The translations under genes were made by a program, and so were the position numbers. Under the pieces are notes generated by a model. That model was not told the origin of the DNA. It saw only the letters and a program-made list of their open reading frames with translations, and did no database searches. From positions 1 to 64,000 of the forward strand of contig JAMOMK010000086.1 in assembly GCA_027067055.1 (NCBI GenBank): 64,000 nucleotides of DNA, in the 5' to 3' direction. This DNA comes from Lysobacterales bacterium. GTDB lineage: Bacteria > Pseudomonadota > Gammaproteobacteria > Xanthomonadales > Marinicellaceae. Position 1 is the stretch's first letter, and each line of letters begins with the position of its first letter. Positions 1-8,759 of this stretch are shown in pieces.

Positions 1-25
1 ATAGGTTGTGTGGTAATATGTTCAT

Positions 26-89
26 AAGCCTTGGTTTCACCCGTTGGGTGGTATTTGATTTGTCGTAAAACCATTATACACCAAGGCTT
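26..89. repeat. Imperfect cruciform-like inverted repeat
   Basis: Arms AAGCCTTGG (26-34) and CCAAGGCTT (81-89) are perfect reverse complements and enclose a small inner hairpin ACCC-GTT-GGGT. It lies just upstream of the point where the ParE-like reading frame loses its start. It may be the end of a small mobile element or a degraded recombination site. No element family was recognised. Confidence 0.35.
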
Positions 90-103
90 CTAGCTTGTTT
101 TGA

Positions 104-415
104 CTTTTCTATATCGGGATTAGGGTATCATCAGAAGCAGAAAATGATTTAAATGATGGGCGAAATTTTTATAATAGTCAACAACAAGGAATAGGTGAAT
201 ATTTTTGGGATACATTAATCTCAGATATCGAATCATTACTCATATCTGCTGGTGTGCATTCTAAAAAACTCGGGTACTATCGAATGTCATCAAAAAGGTT
301 TCCTTATTCGATTTACTATGATGTAAAAAATAAAGAAGTTTTCGTTATTGCTGTCCTGCCCGAAAAAAGAAACCCAAGCTGGATTTATCAAAAATTAACA
401 GATGAAAAATCATAA
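104..415 (+). pseudogene. ParE/RelE-family toxin remnant lacking a start codon
   Basis: The frame opens after a TGA at 101-103 and runs to TAA at 413-415. Translated residues match the ParE toxin fold: an N-terminal SEAENDLNDGRNFYNSQQ segment, a central KLGYYRM and the characteristic KRFPYSIYYDV strand pair followed by VFVIAVLPEKRNPSW. ParE proteins normally have only a few residues before SEAE, so little is missing, but no ATG, GTG or TTG exists in frame and no antitoxin gene is visible upstream. Either the gene lost its start when the flanking DNA was rearranged, or it uses a rare ATT/ATC start. It sits in the integron-like region, where toxin-antitoxin cassettes are common. Confidence 0.6.
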
Positions 416-460
416 CTTATTTTATTGGTGATGAAGGAGAAAAATATTGAAGCTATTTAA

Positions 461-568
461 AACTCAGTTCGTAGGATGTGGCCTCGCCCATCGGCAGTGT
501 TTCCGATACCTCAATAATTAATTCGTGTTAAATATGGTGGGCAAGCCACACCTTACGGGTTCGGAGTT
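461..568. repeat. Long imperfect palindrome, MITE/REP-like
   Basis: The left arm starting AACTCAGTTCGTAGGATGTG (461-480) pairs with the right arm ending GGGTTCGGAGTT at 568. The arms contain GGCCTCGCCCAT and GTGGGCAAGCCACACCTTAC. The GTAGG-GTGGGC type of palindrome resembles non-autonomous repeats scattered in many proteobacterial genomes. A structured 108-base unit is clear; the family is inferred. Confidence 0.45.
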
Positions 569-636
569 GTATCTTCAGGATATGCATTACCACTGAGAGC
601 ATGGTAACGAGATAAAATAACTTCATAAAAAGCACA

Positions 637-710
637 TATAACACGTGACACACGTAAATTAACAATAGTATATGGCACTAATGCACATATAATAAGGCGT
701 TATATTTACC
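637..710 (+). other. Degenerate attC-like site
   Basis: The left end ATATAACACG and the right end AAGGCGTTAT are near reverse complements. The same end sequences (ATATAACA ... AAGGCGTTA) recur at the much clearer attC site at 1592-1690, so the two sites bracket the 728-1591 gene as one cassette. The interior is only weakly self-complementary, which makes this site less certain than its partner. Confidence 0.4.
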
Positions 711-727
711 TCAGCAGGAGTGCTCAA

Positions 728-1591
728 TTGGCAGATGTCAAAGTTGGATCAAGCGTAAACACAGATATACCTTTATGGCGTTATATGTCACTAGATAAGT
801 TGGTTAATCTATTAGAAAGTGACTCTTTGTTTTTTACTGCATTGGAAACCTACCAACATACAGATCCCTTTGAGGGATATATACCTCGAGTAGCTTTTGA
901 AGCTTACGCCAAGGTTTTTGAACCTGAAATAAAAGACTTGCATGCTTCATACGAAGAATTCAAAAATAGACCAGATCAAAATCCAGAGCAACTTGCTCTG
1001 TTATCTAAAATGAAAGATGGCATTGATGGGTTAGGTGAAAAAACAAAAAAGACATTCAAGACAATGTGCAAAGGAATCACTGTAAATTGTTGGCATGCAA
1101 ATGAATGCGAATCAGAGGCAATGTGGAAACTGTATTCTGATAACGGTAAAGGAATTGCAGTAAAAACAAGTGTTTCATCTATCGTAAAGTCGATTCAACA
1201 CTTCCAGCAAGACATCTTAGTTCAAATTGGTGCAGTTAAATACCTAGACTTTCACGACATTAACCTTGACCCTAAAGATTGTGATACAGATGGGCACTTA
1301 TCTCCATTATTAAAACGTAGTTCATTTAGCCATGAAAACGAGGTTAGGTTATTTACTGTACCTAAAATAAACTCGGATAATGTAGATACCTTCAAATCTA
1401 AACCTGAGTTTGTTAAGGCTATGGCGTTAGAGCTAATTGAAGAAGTATATATATCACCTTTTGCAGGTGAACCATTTATTTCAAGTGTAAAAGCTATCTG
1501 TAATAAATATTCTATCCCTCATGAGACAGTGAGGGAATCAGATTTACTGGAAGGCCACGAAGAGCTACTTGATATAGTGTCAAAATGGTAA
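728..1591 (+). CDS. DUF2971 family protein, integron cassette gene
   Basis: This 287-residue protein has the hallmarks of the DUF2971 family: an N-terminal LWRYMSLDKLVNLLESDSLFF segment (about 16-36), TDPFEG (about 45-50), a central CWHANECESEAMWKLYSDNGKGIAVK block and a late SHENEVRLF motif. The molecular role of DUF2971 is not established. The family is common in accessory DNA, including defence islands and cassettes. The start is taken as TTG at 728 because CAGGAG lies seven bases upstream; the next in-frame ATG (785) would remove the conserved N-terminus. The gene is closely framed by two attC-like sites and followed by a terminator, consistent with a single mobile cassette. No signal peptide or membrane segment is visible. 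Confidence 0.75.
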   Translation: MADVKVGSSVNTDIPLWRYMSLDKLVNLLESDSLFFTALETYQHTDPFEGYIPRVAFEAYAKVFEPEIKDLHASYEEFKNRPDQNPEQLALLSKMKDGIDGLGEKTKKTFKTMCKGITVNCWHANECESEAMWKLYSDNGKGIAVKTSVSSIVKSIQHFQQDILVQIGAVKYLDFHDINLDPKDCDTDGHLSPLLKRSSFSHENEVRLFTVPKINSDNVDTFKSKPEFVKAMALELIEEVYISPFAGEPFISSVKAICNKYSIPHETVRESDLLEGHEELLDIVSKW

Positions 1592-1690
1592 ATATAACAA
1601 GTTGCTTAAACGGACAAAAAGCAGTTGGCTTTTGCTTGTTCCTCGCCAATTTTAGCCAACTACTTTTTGCCGCTTAGCAAGGCGTTAATT
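1592..1690 (+). other. attC recombination site of an integron cassette
   Basis: It begins ATATAAC just after the stop codon of the DUF2971 gene and ends GGCGTTAATT. Outer arms AACAAGTTGCTTAAACGG and CCGCTTAGCAAGGCGTTA are imperfectly complementary. The inner arms CAAAAAGCAGTTGGCT and AGCCAACTACTTTTTG differ from perfect pairing at one base. About 98 bases with long imperfect symmetry is typical of attC sites. The last core bases, TTAATT, belong to the flanking DNA, so departure from the usual GTTRRRY is expected at an array end. Confidence 0.75.
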
Positions 1691-1732
1691 CCAATACTTT
1701 ATTAAATTTCTTATTAGTCAATCCATGTAGTG

Positions 1733-1757
1733 GCAGACCTTATGTGTCTGCTTTTTT
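1733..1757 (+). terminator. Rho-independent terminator after the cassette
   Basis: Stem GCAGAC / GTCTGC with loop CTTATGT is followed directly by six T residues. It would end plus-strand transcription leaving the DUF2971 cassette before the convergent M14 gene. Confidence 0.7.
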
Positions 1758-1841
1758 ATGAATAGGAATCAATATCTATTTTTTAGAAAGGGTCACACAC
1801 AGGTGACTCACTACGGTGTATTTTTTTACCTTGCACACAAC

Positions 1842-4355
1842 CTATTTCTTTATCTCTGTCTTATCAATTATAGAAGCAAAATAAACCGCATTTATCAGCC
1901 ATTTTTGTGTGCCTAGCCAGTAACCGCGGAAGGTGGGGTTGAAGCCAAACTTGATGATACTGCCTTTGCCGCTGCGCTCGGCAATGACCAATGGGGCTTG
2001 GGCGAATTGGATTTGTTTGTCTTCGGATAAATAACCAGCAGCTAATGGCTTTTTGTTGGCTTTGAGTGGTGTGGCATAAGGGTTTTGAGAAACTTCCAGT
2101 TGGCTATTGCCTTTGAGTAGAGCGTATTGGGTTTGTTGGTGCATGCCATAAGCTAAAGGGTGAGTGAGGTCGGCTTGGGCGGAAATAATAGCACCGCCGA
2201 TGGTGTTCCGTGCGAGGTCTTTTTCAAAATCTCCGTAACTGAGGCTTTCTACGATTTCAGACTCTTCATTTGATGGATTTTCTTGCGTTTCTTTTTTCTT
2301 ATTCTGCAGGTTTTGTTCTGCCCATTTTGCTGATTTTTGTAAGCTGATAAGGTGTCCGCCTTGTTTTATCCAGGCTTTGATTTTGGCATTGGTTTTTTCT
2401 GTTAGGGATTTGTAATTACCAGAGGGCAAAATAATGTGGCTGTAATCATTGAGTTGAATTTTTGACAGTTGTTTTTTGTTGATTTTGGTCAATGGCAAGC
2501 CAACTTGGGTGTCAAATAAATGCCAAATACTGCCTGTTTGGTAACTATTGATGCCCTCACCCATAACCATCAATACTTTGGGTTTGTTTAGGGTAACTAC
2601 CGCTGGTGACCCCAAATCTATGCCATCGGTGTTGTGAATGGTGGTTAGTGCATAGACAGGTACTTGGAAAAATTCGGCTATGTTGGCAATGGCTTTGGTG
2701 ATTTCTGTGTTTTTATCGTCTTTTTTTAAGTCAATAATTATTGTGCCAGGATTGAAAGTTATGGTTTTGCCATTGGCTTTGATCTTGAATGGTTTTTTGG
2801 TTGCTTTTGTATTGATGTCTCTTTGTTGCAGGTAATTGAGTGCCGCTGCGGTATTGCCTTGGCCCCAATTAAAGGCATAGGCGATGGCATCTTTGTCGTA
2901 ATGGTTTTGGGTGGCTTTAAAGGTGATTTCTTTGGTTTTGGGTGTGGTTTTAACGCGTACATAATCCAAGCCCCATGCCATGGCGATATTCCATGCCGAG
3001 ACATCGTAAAAGGTGTTGTCTTTAAACTGTGTTTCTGTGCTAAATAATGATTTTATTAAGGTGTATTGTTTTTGCACAATTGGAATATATAGTGAAGTAT
3101 TGGCGTGGTATGTGTGTTTGTTGAGCGTTATGTTTTCATCAAGCATTGTCACTTTGATGTTGTGAATGGATAAGTAGTCTGCCATTTTTTGGGCTTTGAT
3201 GCTGTTGTCTTTGAAGTCTAAGACATAACCGTTAAAATTTTCTGATCGGGCTTGCTCTAAAGCTTTTTTGAAAAATTCCTTTTTGTAACTTAATAATTTT
3301 CCTTTGAGTTCAAAAGCACCCCTTAGGGTTGAAAGAGCGGTGCGAAATTGGTTATCAATACCATCAACCAAGGTGCGCATGCCTTCGTCAGTGGATAAGT
3401 TGCCACCATTGGCACGGGCTTGTTCAAATAAAATGCCGATACTGCCGTGCAAGTCAGGATAGGTTGAACCTTTGCCAGGATAAAAATCATCGTAGCTTTC
3501 TTGGCTGTAAAAACGCATGCCTTTGTCGCTTAATGTTTTGGCATGGTAAGTAGCTAGTTCGGTGGTTAATTCAATATTTTTTGCTGGTATCAATGGATTG
3601 GCTCGATCGGGCACGCCAGGTTGAAAAAAGAAAGTTTTGTCACTGCCCATTTCGTGGTGATCATCAAGTACATGCGGATTCCATTGATGAAAGGCTTTAA
3701 TCCGCGCTTGGGATTCTACTTGCGATAACAGCAACCAATCACGGTTGAGATCAAAGAAATAATGGTTGGTTCTCCCATTGGGTGATTGCTCTTTGTGAGC
3801 TAAATCATTGCTATCAGGGTTATCAATTATGCCGCGATAAGAGTTTATATCAGTGACGTATCGGTCGTAGCCATCTGGATTGATGGTTGGGTCGATTATG
3901 ACTAAAGTTTCATTGAGAATTTTATCTATTTTATCCGAATGTCCTGCAACCAAATGGTAAGCATACAAAATACTGGCATTTGTGCCGCTGGCTTCATTGC
4001 CATGCACACTAAAACCATTCCAAACACGTAAAATCTTATCGTTTGTTGCCAGTGCTTCGAGGTTTTCCATGTTTTTATTTGAGCTGATAAATAATAATAC
4101 CAAACGCCTGCCTTCATTGGTCATGCCATAATCCACCAAGCGCGCACGGGCTGATGAAGCCGCTAAAATACTTAAATAAGTCACAATCTGGTCATGTCGG
4201 TAGTGTCTTTCACCCACTTCCAAGCCGGTGACGGCTCGCGGTGAGGGAATCGAAGTGTCATAACGCGTATTTTTGGGCAAGTAATCTTCTAAAATAACCG
4301 CATTGAGACAGAAGCTAGTGAATAATGAAAAGAGTAAGGCAATTAATTTAAACAT
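1842..4355 (-). CDS. M14-family zinc carboxypeptidase, secreted
   Basis: This 837-residue protein has a signal peptide (about residues 1-19, ending SFCLNA). The M14 peptidase domain covers roughly 45-360. Zinc-binding HGNE (H118, E121), a DPTINPDG strand, NLNRDW and a second zinc histidine in DDHHEMG (about 231-237) are visible, and the general-base Glu is probably in ILFEQARANGG. The C-terminal half (about 370-837) resembles the long extension of large bacterial M14 proteins. The family cleaves C-terminal residues from peptides, and this one should act in the periplasm or outside the cell. It starts eleven bases after the exonuclease III stop and is probably co-transcribed with it. The substrate cannot be read from sequence. 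Confidence 0.85.
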   Translation of the reverse strand: MFKLIALLFSLFTSFCLNAVILEDYLPKNTRYDTSIPSPRAVTGLEVGERHYRHDQIVTYLSILAASSARARLVDYGMTNEGRRLVLLFISSNKNMENLEALATNDKILRVWNGFSVHGNEASGTNASILYAYHLVAGHSDKIDKILNETLVIIDPTINPDGYDRYVTDINSYRGIIDNPDSNDLAHKEQSPNGRTNHYFFDLNRDWLLLSQVESQARIKAFHQWNPHVLDDHHEMGSDKTFFFQPGVPDRANPLIPAKNIELTTELATYHAKTLSDKGMRFYSQESYDDFYPGKGSTYPDLHGSIGILFEQARANGGNLSTDEGMRTLVDGIDNQFRTALSTLRGAFELKGKLLSYKKEFFKKALEQARSENFNGYVLDFKDNSIKAQKMADYLSIHNIKVTMLDENITLNKHTYHANTSLYIPIVQKQYTLIKSLFSTETQFKDNTFYDVSAWNIAMAWGLDYVRVKTTPKTKEITFKATQNHYDKDAIAYAFNWGQGNTAAALNYLQQRDINTKATKKPFKIKANGKTITFNPGTIIIDLKKDDKNTEITKAIANIAEFFQVPVYALTTIHNTDGIDLGSPAVVTLNKPKVLMVMGEGINSYQTGSIWHLFDTQVGLPLTKINKKQLSKIQLNDYSHIILPSGNYKSLTEKTNAKIKAWIKQGGHLISLQKSAKWAEQNLQNKKKETQENPSNEESEIVESLSYGDFEKDLARNTIGGAIISAQADLTHPLAYGMHQQTQYALLKGNSQLEVSQNPYATPLKANKKPLAAGYLSEDKQIQFAQAPLVIAERSGKGSIIKFGFNPTFRGYWLGTQKWLINAVYFASIIDKTEIKK

Positions 4356-4366
4356 AATGGGGTTCT

Positions 4367-5134
4367 CTAATAATCAAATTCTGCCACAACAGGTGTGTGG
4401 TCAGATGGACGTTCCCATCCTCTGGGCTGTTTGTCGATATAGGCTGCTGTGAGCATTTCGGACATGGGTTCGTTGGTGAGGATTAAATCAATACGCAGTC
4501 CTAAGTTGCGAGGGAATCCTCCCATGCGGTAATCCCACCATGAATAATGCCCGCCATCATCGTGTAATAAGCGAAAAGAATCATCAAAGCCTAAATCTAA
4601 AATGCCTTCGAGTTTTGCTCGCTCTTTATCGGTACAGAGTATTTTTCCACGCCAATAATCGGCATCATAGACATCGCGTTCATCTGGTGCAATATTAAAA
4701 TCACCCAAAACCACTACATACTCGTATTCTTCTATTTGCTGTCTGACAAAATTTGTCACTTGCTCTAACCAGTGCATTTTATAGGCATATTTTTCACTAT
4801 CAGGCTCGGAGCCATTAACCACGTATAAATTGATAATTCTTACACCATCAATAGTCGCTGCCAGGATTCTGCGTTGTGGGTCATCTAATCCTTCAATATC
4901 GGTGATAATATCAGTGGCAGGGGATGAACTGATGATACAAACGCCATTGTATATGGGTTGTCCTGAGTAGACAACATGCCAGCCTGCAGCTTTTATTTCA
5001 TCTTCTGGAAATTTATCATCGGTGAGTTTTGTTTCTTGAATAGCCAAAATATCAGGGGAGTTTTGTTTTGACCACTGTAAGACATGTTCTAAACGAACTT
5101 TGAGTGAATTAACATTCCAACTGACTATTTTCAT
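4367..5134 (-). CDS. xthA: Exodeoxyribonuclease III
   Basis: This 255-residue EEP-fold nuclease hydrolyses abasic sites and degrades duplex DNA 3' to 5' in base excision repair, acting in the cytoplasm. The N-terminal KIVSWNVNSLKVRL, metal-binding ETKL (E at about 36), GDFNIAP, the SWWDYR region, LRIDLILTN and the C-terminal SDHTPV catalytic motif are all present. The length matches the family. It is the first gene of a two-gene minus-strand unit with the M14 peptidase and is divergent from the DUF1800 gene across about 100 bases. Confidence 0.92.
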   Translation of the reverse strand: MKIVSWNVNSLKVRLEHVLQWSKQNSPDILAIQETKLTDDKFPEDEIKAAGWHVVYSGQPIYNGVCIISSSPATDIITDIEGLDDPQRRILAATIDGVRIINLYVVNGSEPDSEKYAYKMHWLEQVTNFVRQQIEEYEYVVVLGDFNIAPDERDVYDADYWRGKILCTDKERAKLEGILDLGFDDSFRLLHDDGGHYSWWDYRMGGFPRNLGLRIDLILTNEPMSEMLTAAYIDKQPRGWERPSDHTPVVAEFDY

Positions 5135-5232
5135 GATTTATTTAATATATTAGATTGTGCGAACCTTATCACAAAACGGCATGTTATAATTTGTAAGATT
5201 AACATAAAATAAAATAAAACTTAGAATTTATC

Positions 5233-6927
5233 ATGAAAACTTTTGCCGTACATTGCCTATCTCGAATGGGCTTCAGTCATAAAATAACCAATAATAGCAG
5301 TGATATTGCAGACTTTGAAGCTCTAGGAGCTACAAATAATGCTCGCATTTCTGCTTACCTAGCACAACAGTTAAATTGGCAAAGTATTGATGACAATGCC
5401 TTTGAAACAATGGTAGCTAATGCGAACTATGTCACTTTAGATAAGCCCTTGGTACAAATGTGGCAAGATCATCACGTTAATACTGGTGCTGCTGGGTTCA
5501 ATCGAGATGCTCCTGCTGAAGAAATGGAGCGATTGGTTTTGGCTCGTGCTGTTTACAGTAAAAGACAGTTACTGGAAGTGATGGCAGATTTTTGGCACAA
5601 TCATTTTAACATTTATTCGCGAAGTTATTATGCTCAATCAGTTTTCACATCGTGGGATCGTGATGTTATTCGCCCACCAGTTGCAGGACACCCGCGAGAA
5701 GCCGCTAACCCAGATGGTCATTTGTTTGGCAATTTTAGGCAAATGCTTGAGTTGTCATCAAAACACATTGCTATGAATTATTATTTGGATAATTACATTA
5801 ATGACAAAGGAAGTCCAAATGAAAATTATGCGCGAGAAATTATTGAACTACATACTTTGGGTGCGGAAAACTATGTTAGCTTAGGCGATCCTGCATCTAT
5901 AAATAAGACCTCTCTATCATTTCCCTGGGGGAATGAGCTTATTGCAGATCAATATGTAGATAGTGATGTTTATGCTGCGATGCGTATATTAACAGGTTGG
6001 AGGGTAAAGGACAGGTTGGGGCAAGCATCTGCAGATAATTTAGATACAGGAGAGTTTTTCTTTTATGCCGGCGGACATGATGCTTTTGCAAAAACTATTT
6101 TAGGTTATAGCTGGAATGATTTTGACCCAAGCCCAAATGACATCTTGCGTTTCTTTGATATTTTGGCTTATCACCCAGGCACTGCTAAACATATTGCTGG
6201 CAAGTTGTGTCGACGATTTATTGGCGATAATCCTCCACAAACAATTATTGATGCTGTGGCAGATACCTTTTATCAAAATAGGTATGCAAGTAATCAATTG
6301 GAGCTGGTTTATCAAACCTTGTTTTTATCCGCCGAGTTTAAAGACCCCAATAACTATGGTGGGAAAGTTAAACGTCCATTAGAGGTGGTTGCCAGTGCTT
6401 TGCGTGTTTGTGGTTCTGATTTTATGCCAAGACAAGGACATAGCGACACCAATACTATTATTGGCTACTTTATGCGACGGGCTGGGCAAAGACCCTTTTT
6501 ATGGCCGTCACCAGATGGTTTTAGCGATGAAAGCGAACACTGGGTCGGCGGGACTGTTTTAACTTATAATATGCGCTTTTTTGATTGGATGTTAGACCAG
6601 CGTTACAATACAGCCGATAGAATTGTACCTGTTTTAGACATTACTCTCAACGCACCTTCGGTAGAGCTGCCAAATCACTCTCCCAACAATTTAACAACTT
6701 TTTGGATGAATAGAATTCTTGGTTATGAACCACCAGGTGGCTGGCCAGGAACAACTTTACATACAACTTTGCGTCAGTTTATGCAACAAAATGCAAGTGA
6801 CCCACAGCTATGGCCTGCCGATACTCCTTTTCCTGATATTAGCACGACATCTAGTCCATATATTTATGAACGCTTACGTGCATTGGTCAAACTCATATTA
6901 ACTACTCCAGAATTCATGTATAGGTAA
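5233..6927 (+). CDS. DUF1800 domain protein
   Basis: This 564-residue protein fits DUF1800: an N-terminal helical segment with LSRMGFSH, a central WHNHFNIY motif, SPNENYAREIIELHTLG (about 196-212), a GWRV segment, and the LELVYQTLFLSAEFKD and TTPEFMYR C-terminal signatures. DUF1800 proteins are almost always encoded just before a DUF1501 protein, as here with only four bases between the genes. No classical signal peptide is evident, so export of this partner, if any, may depend on the Tat-exported DUF1501 partner. The biochemical role of the pair is unknown. It lacks the C-terminal FE tail seen on its partner. Confidence 0.85.
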   Translation: MKTFAVHCLSRMGFSHKITNNSSDIADFEALGATNNARISAYLAQQLNWQSIDDNAFETMVANANYVTLDKPLVQMWQDHHVNTGAAGFNRDAPAEEMERLVLARAVYSKRQLLEVMADFWHNHFNIYSRSYYAQSVFTSWDRDVIRPPVAGHPREAANPDGHLFGNFRQMLELSSKHIAMNYYLDNYINDKGSPNENYAREIIELHTLGAENYVSLGDPASINKTSLSFPWGNELIADQYVDSDVYAAMRILTGWRVKDRLGQASADNLDTGEFFFYAGGHDAFAKTILGYSWNDFDPSPNDILRFFDILAYHPGTAKHIAGKLCRRFIGDNPPQTIIDAVADTFYQNRYASNQLELVYQTLFLSAEFKDPNNYGGKVKRPLEVVASALRVCGSDFMPRQGHSDTNTIIGYFMRRAGQRPFLWPSPDGFSDESEHWVGGTVLTYNMRFFDWMLDQRYNTADRIVPVLDITLNAPSVELPNHSPNNLTTFWMNRILGYEPPGGWPGTTLHTTLRQFMQQNASDPQLWPADTPFPDISTTSSPYIYERLRALVKLILTTPEFMYR

Positions 6928-6931
6928 CGAA

Positions 6932-8191
6932 ATGATAACTCGCAGAAAATTTTTACAAGGGACAACCGCTTTTTTTACACTCGCCGGTTCTGGTATCACT
7001 ATCGGTTTGACTAACAAAAAAAACACCTCACTTGCCAATCAAAAAACATTGGTACATTTGTTTTTTCGAGGTGGAATGGATGCGCTCAACTTTCTTATTC
7101 CTCGCACAGGAATTAATCGTAGTGAATATGAAACAAAAAGACCAAATATTCAGGTACCAGTTAATTTAACCCTAAACTTAAATGGAGACTTTGGTCTACC
7201 ATCTACGTGCAGTGCCTTACACCAACTTTACCAACAAGGGAATATGGCAATGATTCATTCTGTCGGAATGCCAGAAGGTCTAAGTTCTCGCAGTCACTTT
7301 GAGTCACAAGCAATGTTTGATTATGGTACACCAGGGGATTCGTTACACGCAGATGGTTGGTTGGCTAGACATATCAATACTTCGACAACAATTGACGTGT
7401 CAGACACAATTGTTTCGATGTCATCTGGGAATCCGCCAGTTAGTCATCAAGGAGATAGTACGGTCTTGTCTATTGATGACCCTAACAGCTTGCACCCAAA
7501 CCCAGGTCGATACCAAGAAGAACACTTGGCAACCTTAAATCAATTGTATTCTGGAACAGGTTTGTTAGAAGATGCTATGATTGCCACAATTGAAAACATT
7601 AGTATTATTACGGGCTTGGATTTAACAATACCTAGCTCATACCCCGATGAGGCTCTAGCACAAGACCTGGCCTTAATTGCTCAGATTATTAAAGCTGATC
7701 TTGGATTAGAGGTTGCCAGTGTTGACTTTGGTGGTTGGGACACTCATGAAAATTCAGGTAATTCAGGCACAGGTTATTATGTTGATCGACTGGGCACGGT
7801 CTCAGCAGCGATAGGAGCTTTTTTTGATGATTTAACAGCAACAGGTTTAGCTGATAATGTTGTCTTAACTACACAAACAGATTTTGGAAGAAGAGTGAGG
7901 CAAAATGGTAACCGTGGAACTGACCACGGAACGGGACAAGCAATGATGGTGGTAGGTGGCAGTATTAATGGAGGTCAGGTTTTGGGAACATTTCCTGGCA
8001 TTGAAGATGCTGACTTATACCTTAATACAGACCTACGTATGACAACAGATTTTCGCCAACCTTTAAGTGATGTAGTGAAAAACTTTTTAGGCAATCCCAA
8101 TATTGATGTGGTGTTTCCTGGTTATACTGGAGAAACCTCTATTGGATTGTTTCCAATCAATGATACATTATTTGGAAACGGATTTGAGTAA
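6932..8191 (+). CDS. DUF1501 domain protein, Tat-exported
   Basis: This 419-residue protein starts with a twin-arginine signal (TRRKFLQG, residues 3-10, followed by a hydrophobic stretch), indicating folded export through Tat. DUF1501 features include HLFFRGGMDALNFL, SRSHFESQAMFDYG, VDFGGWDTHEN, TTQTDFGRRV and GTDHGTG; the fold is related to alkaline phosphatase/sulfatases, but the substrate is unknown. It ends DTLFGNGFE, the short C-terminal tail also found on several other secreted proteins in this window. It is probably translated with the DUF1800 gene four bases upstream. Confidence 0.87.
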   Translation: MITRRKFLQGTTAFFTLAGSGITIGLTNKKNTSLANQKTLVHLFFRGGMDALNFLIPRTGINRSEYETKRPNIQVPVNLTLNLNGDFGLPSTCSALHQLYQQGNMAMIHSVGMPEGLSSRSHFESQAMFDYGTPGDSLHADGWLARHINTSTTIDVSDTIVSMSSGNPPVSHQGDSTVLSIDDPNSLHPNPGRYQEEHLATLNQLYSGTGLLEDAMIATIENISIITGLDLTIPSSYPDEALAQDLALIAQIIKADLGLEVASVDFGGWDTHENSGNSGTGYYVDRLGTVSAAIGAFFDDLTATGLADNVVLTTQTDFGRRVRQNGNRGTDHGTGQAMMVVGGSINGGQVLGTFPGIEDADLYLNTDLRMTTDFRQPLSDVVKNFLGNPNIDVVFPGYTGETSIGLFPINDTLFGNGFE

Positions 8192-8224
8192 AACACCAAA
8201 GTACTAAGGTTGGAAACCCATGAA

Positions 8225-8241
8225 AAGCCCTTGAAGGGCTT
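8225..8241. terminator. Hairpin between convergent genes
   Basis: AAGCCCT-TGA-AGGGCTT is a perfect seven-base-pair stem between the convergent DUF1501 and DUF4442 genes. There is no good T tract on either side, so it may be a weak bidirectional terminator. Confidence 0.4.
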
Positions 8242-8253
8242 AGCAAAGATAAT

Positions 8254-8736
8254 TTATACTTTTCTTGAAAGCAACCAATAAAAAGTACCCACAGCTACAG
8301 TTTCACCTGTGCTATCTTTGATGGTGGTTTGCACTTGGTATTTAAGTTCATCTTCAACTTCAGGAATTTCACAAATACACTGAGCCGTTAAATCACCCTT
8401 GGCTTTTTTGATATATTCCATTTCCATTTTAGTTAAAATCCCACGGATTTGACTAGTCATGCCCGATAAAACTGCCAAACCACTGGTGACTTCACCCAAG
8501 TTTATCAGGGCAACCGCGTGAATACTTCGCAAATGGTTTTTGTTGGATTTGCGCTCTTTTAAAAAAGCTTGACAATGCCCTGGCTCTAAATCGGTGATTA
8601 AGGCTTTAATGCTTCCTGTATAGGCGGCCATTTTACCAATCATGTGAGAGAATAGTTTTTTACCAAATGGTTTGTCTTTTAACTTTTTCCAGTTAGCTAG
8701 TATTTTTTCGCCAGGTGATTCGTTGTTTTGTGCCAT
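8254..8736 (-). CDS. DUF4442 hotdog-fold protein (possible thioesterase)
   Basis: This protein of about 160 residues matches DUF4442, a hotdog-fold family related to the PaaI/YiiD acyl-CoA thioesterases. HLRSIHAVALINLGEVTSGLAV corresponds to the central hotdog helix with its HxxA-type motif, and the last strands read ETVAVGTFYWLLSR. The start is placed at the ATG at 8736 (MAQNNESPGEK); an upstream ATG at 8796 would add 20 poorly conserved residues and overlap the divergent pepQ gene. With this start the gap to pepQ is only 23 bases. Thioesterase activity on an acyl-CoA is inferred from the fold; the substrate is unknown. Confidence 0.7.
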   Translation of the reverse strand: MAQNNESPGEKILANWKKLKDKPFGKKLFSHMIGKMAAYTGSIKALITDLEPGHCQAFLKERKSNKNHLRSIHAVALINLGEVTSGLAVLSGMTSQIRGILTKMEMEYIKKAKGDLTAQCICEIPEVEDELKYQVQTTIKDSTGETVAVGTFYWLLSRKV

Positions 8737-8759
8737 AATATGTTTTTTGTAATTGAGTA

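Noticed and set aside
2759-4117. Several open frames inside the M14 gene in other frames
   Set aside because: They are shadows of the real gene: no signal, no ribosome binding site, and composition fits the antisense or shifted frame of a long gene.
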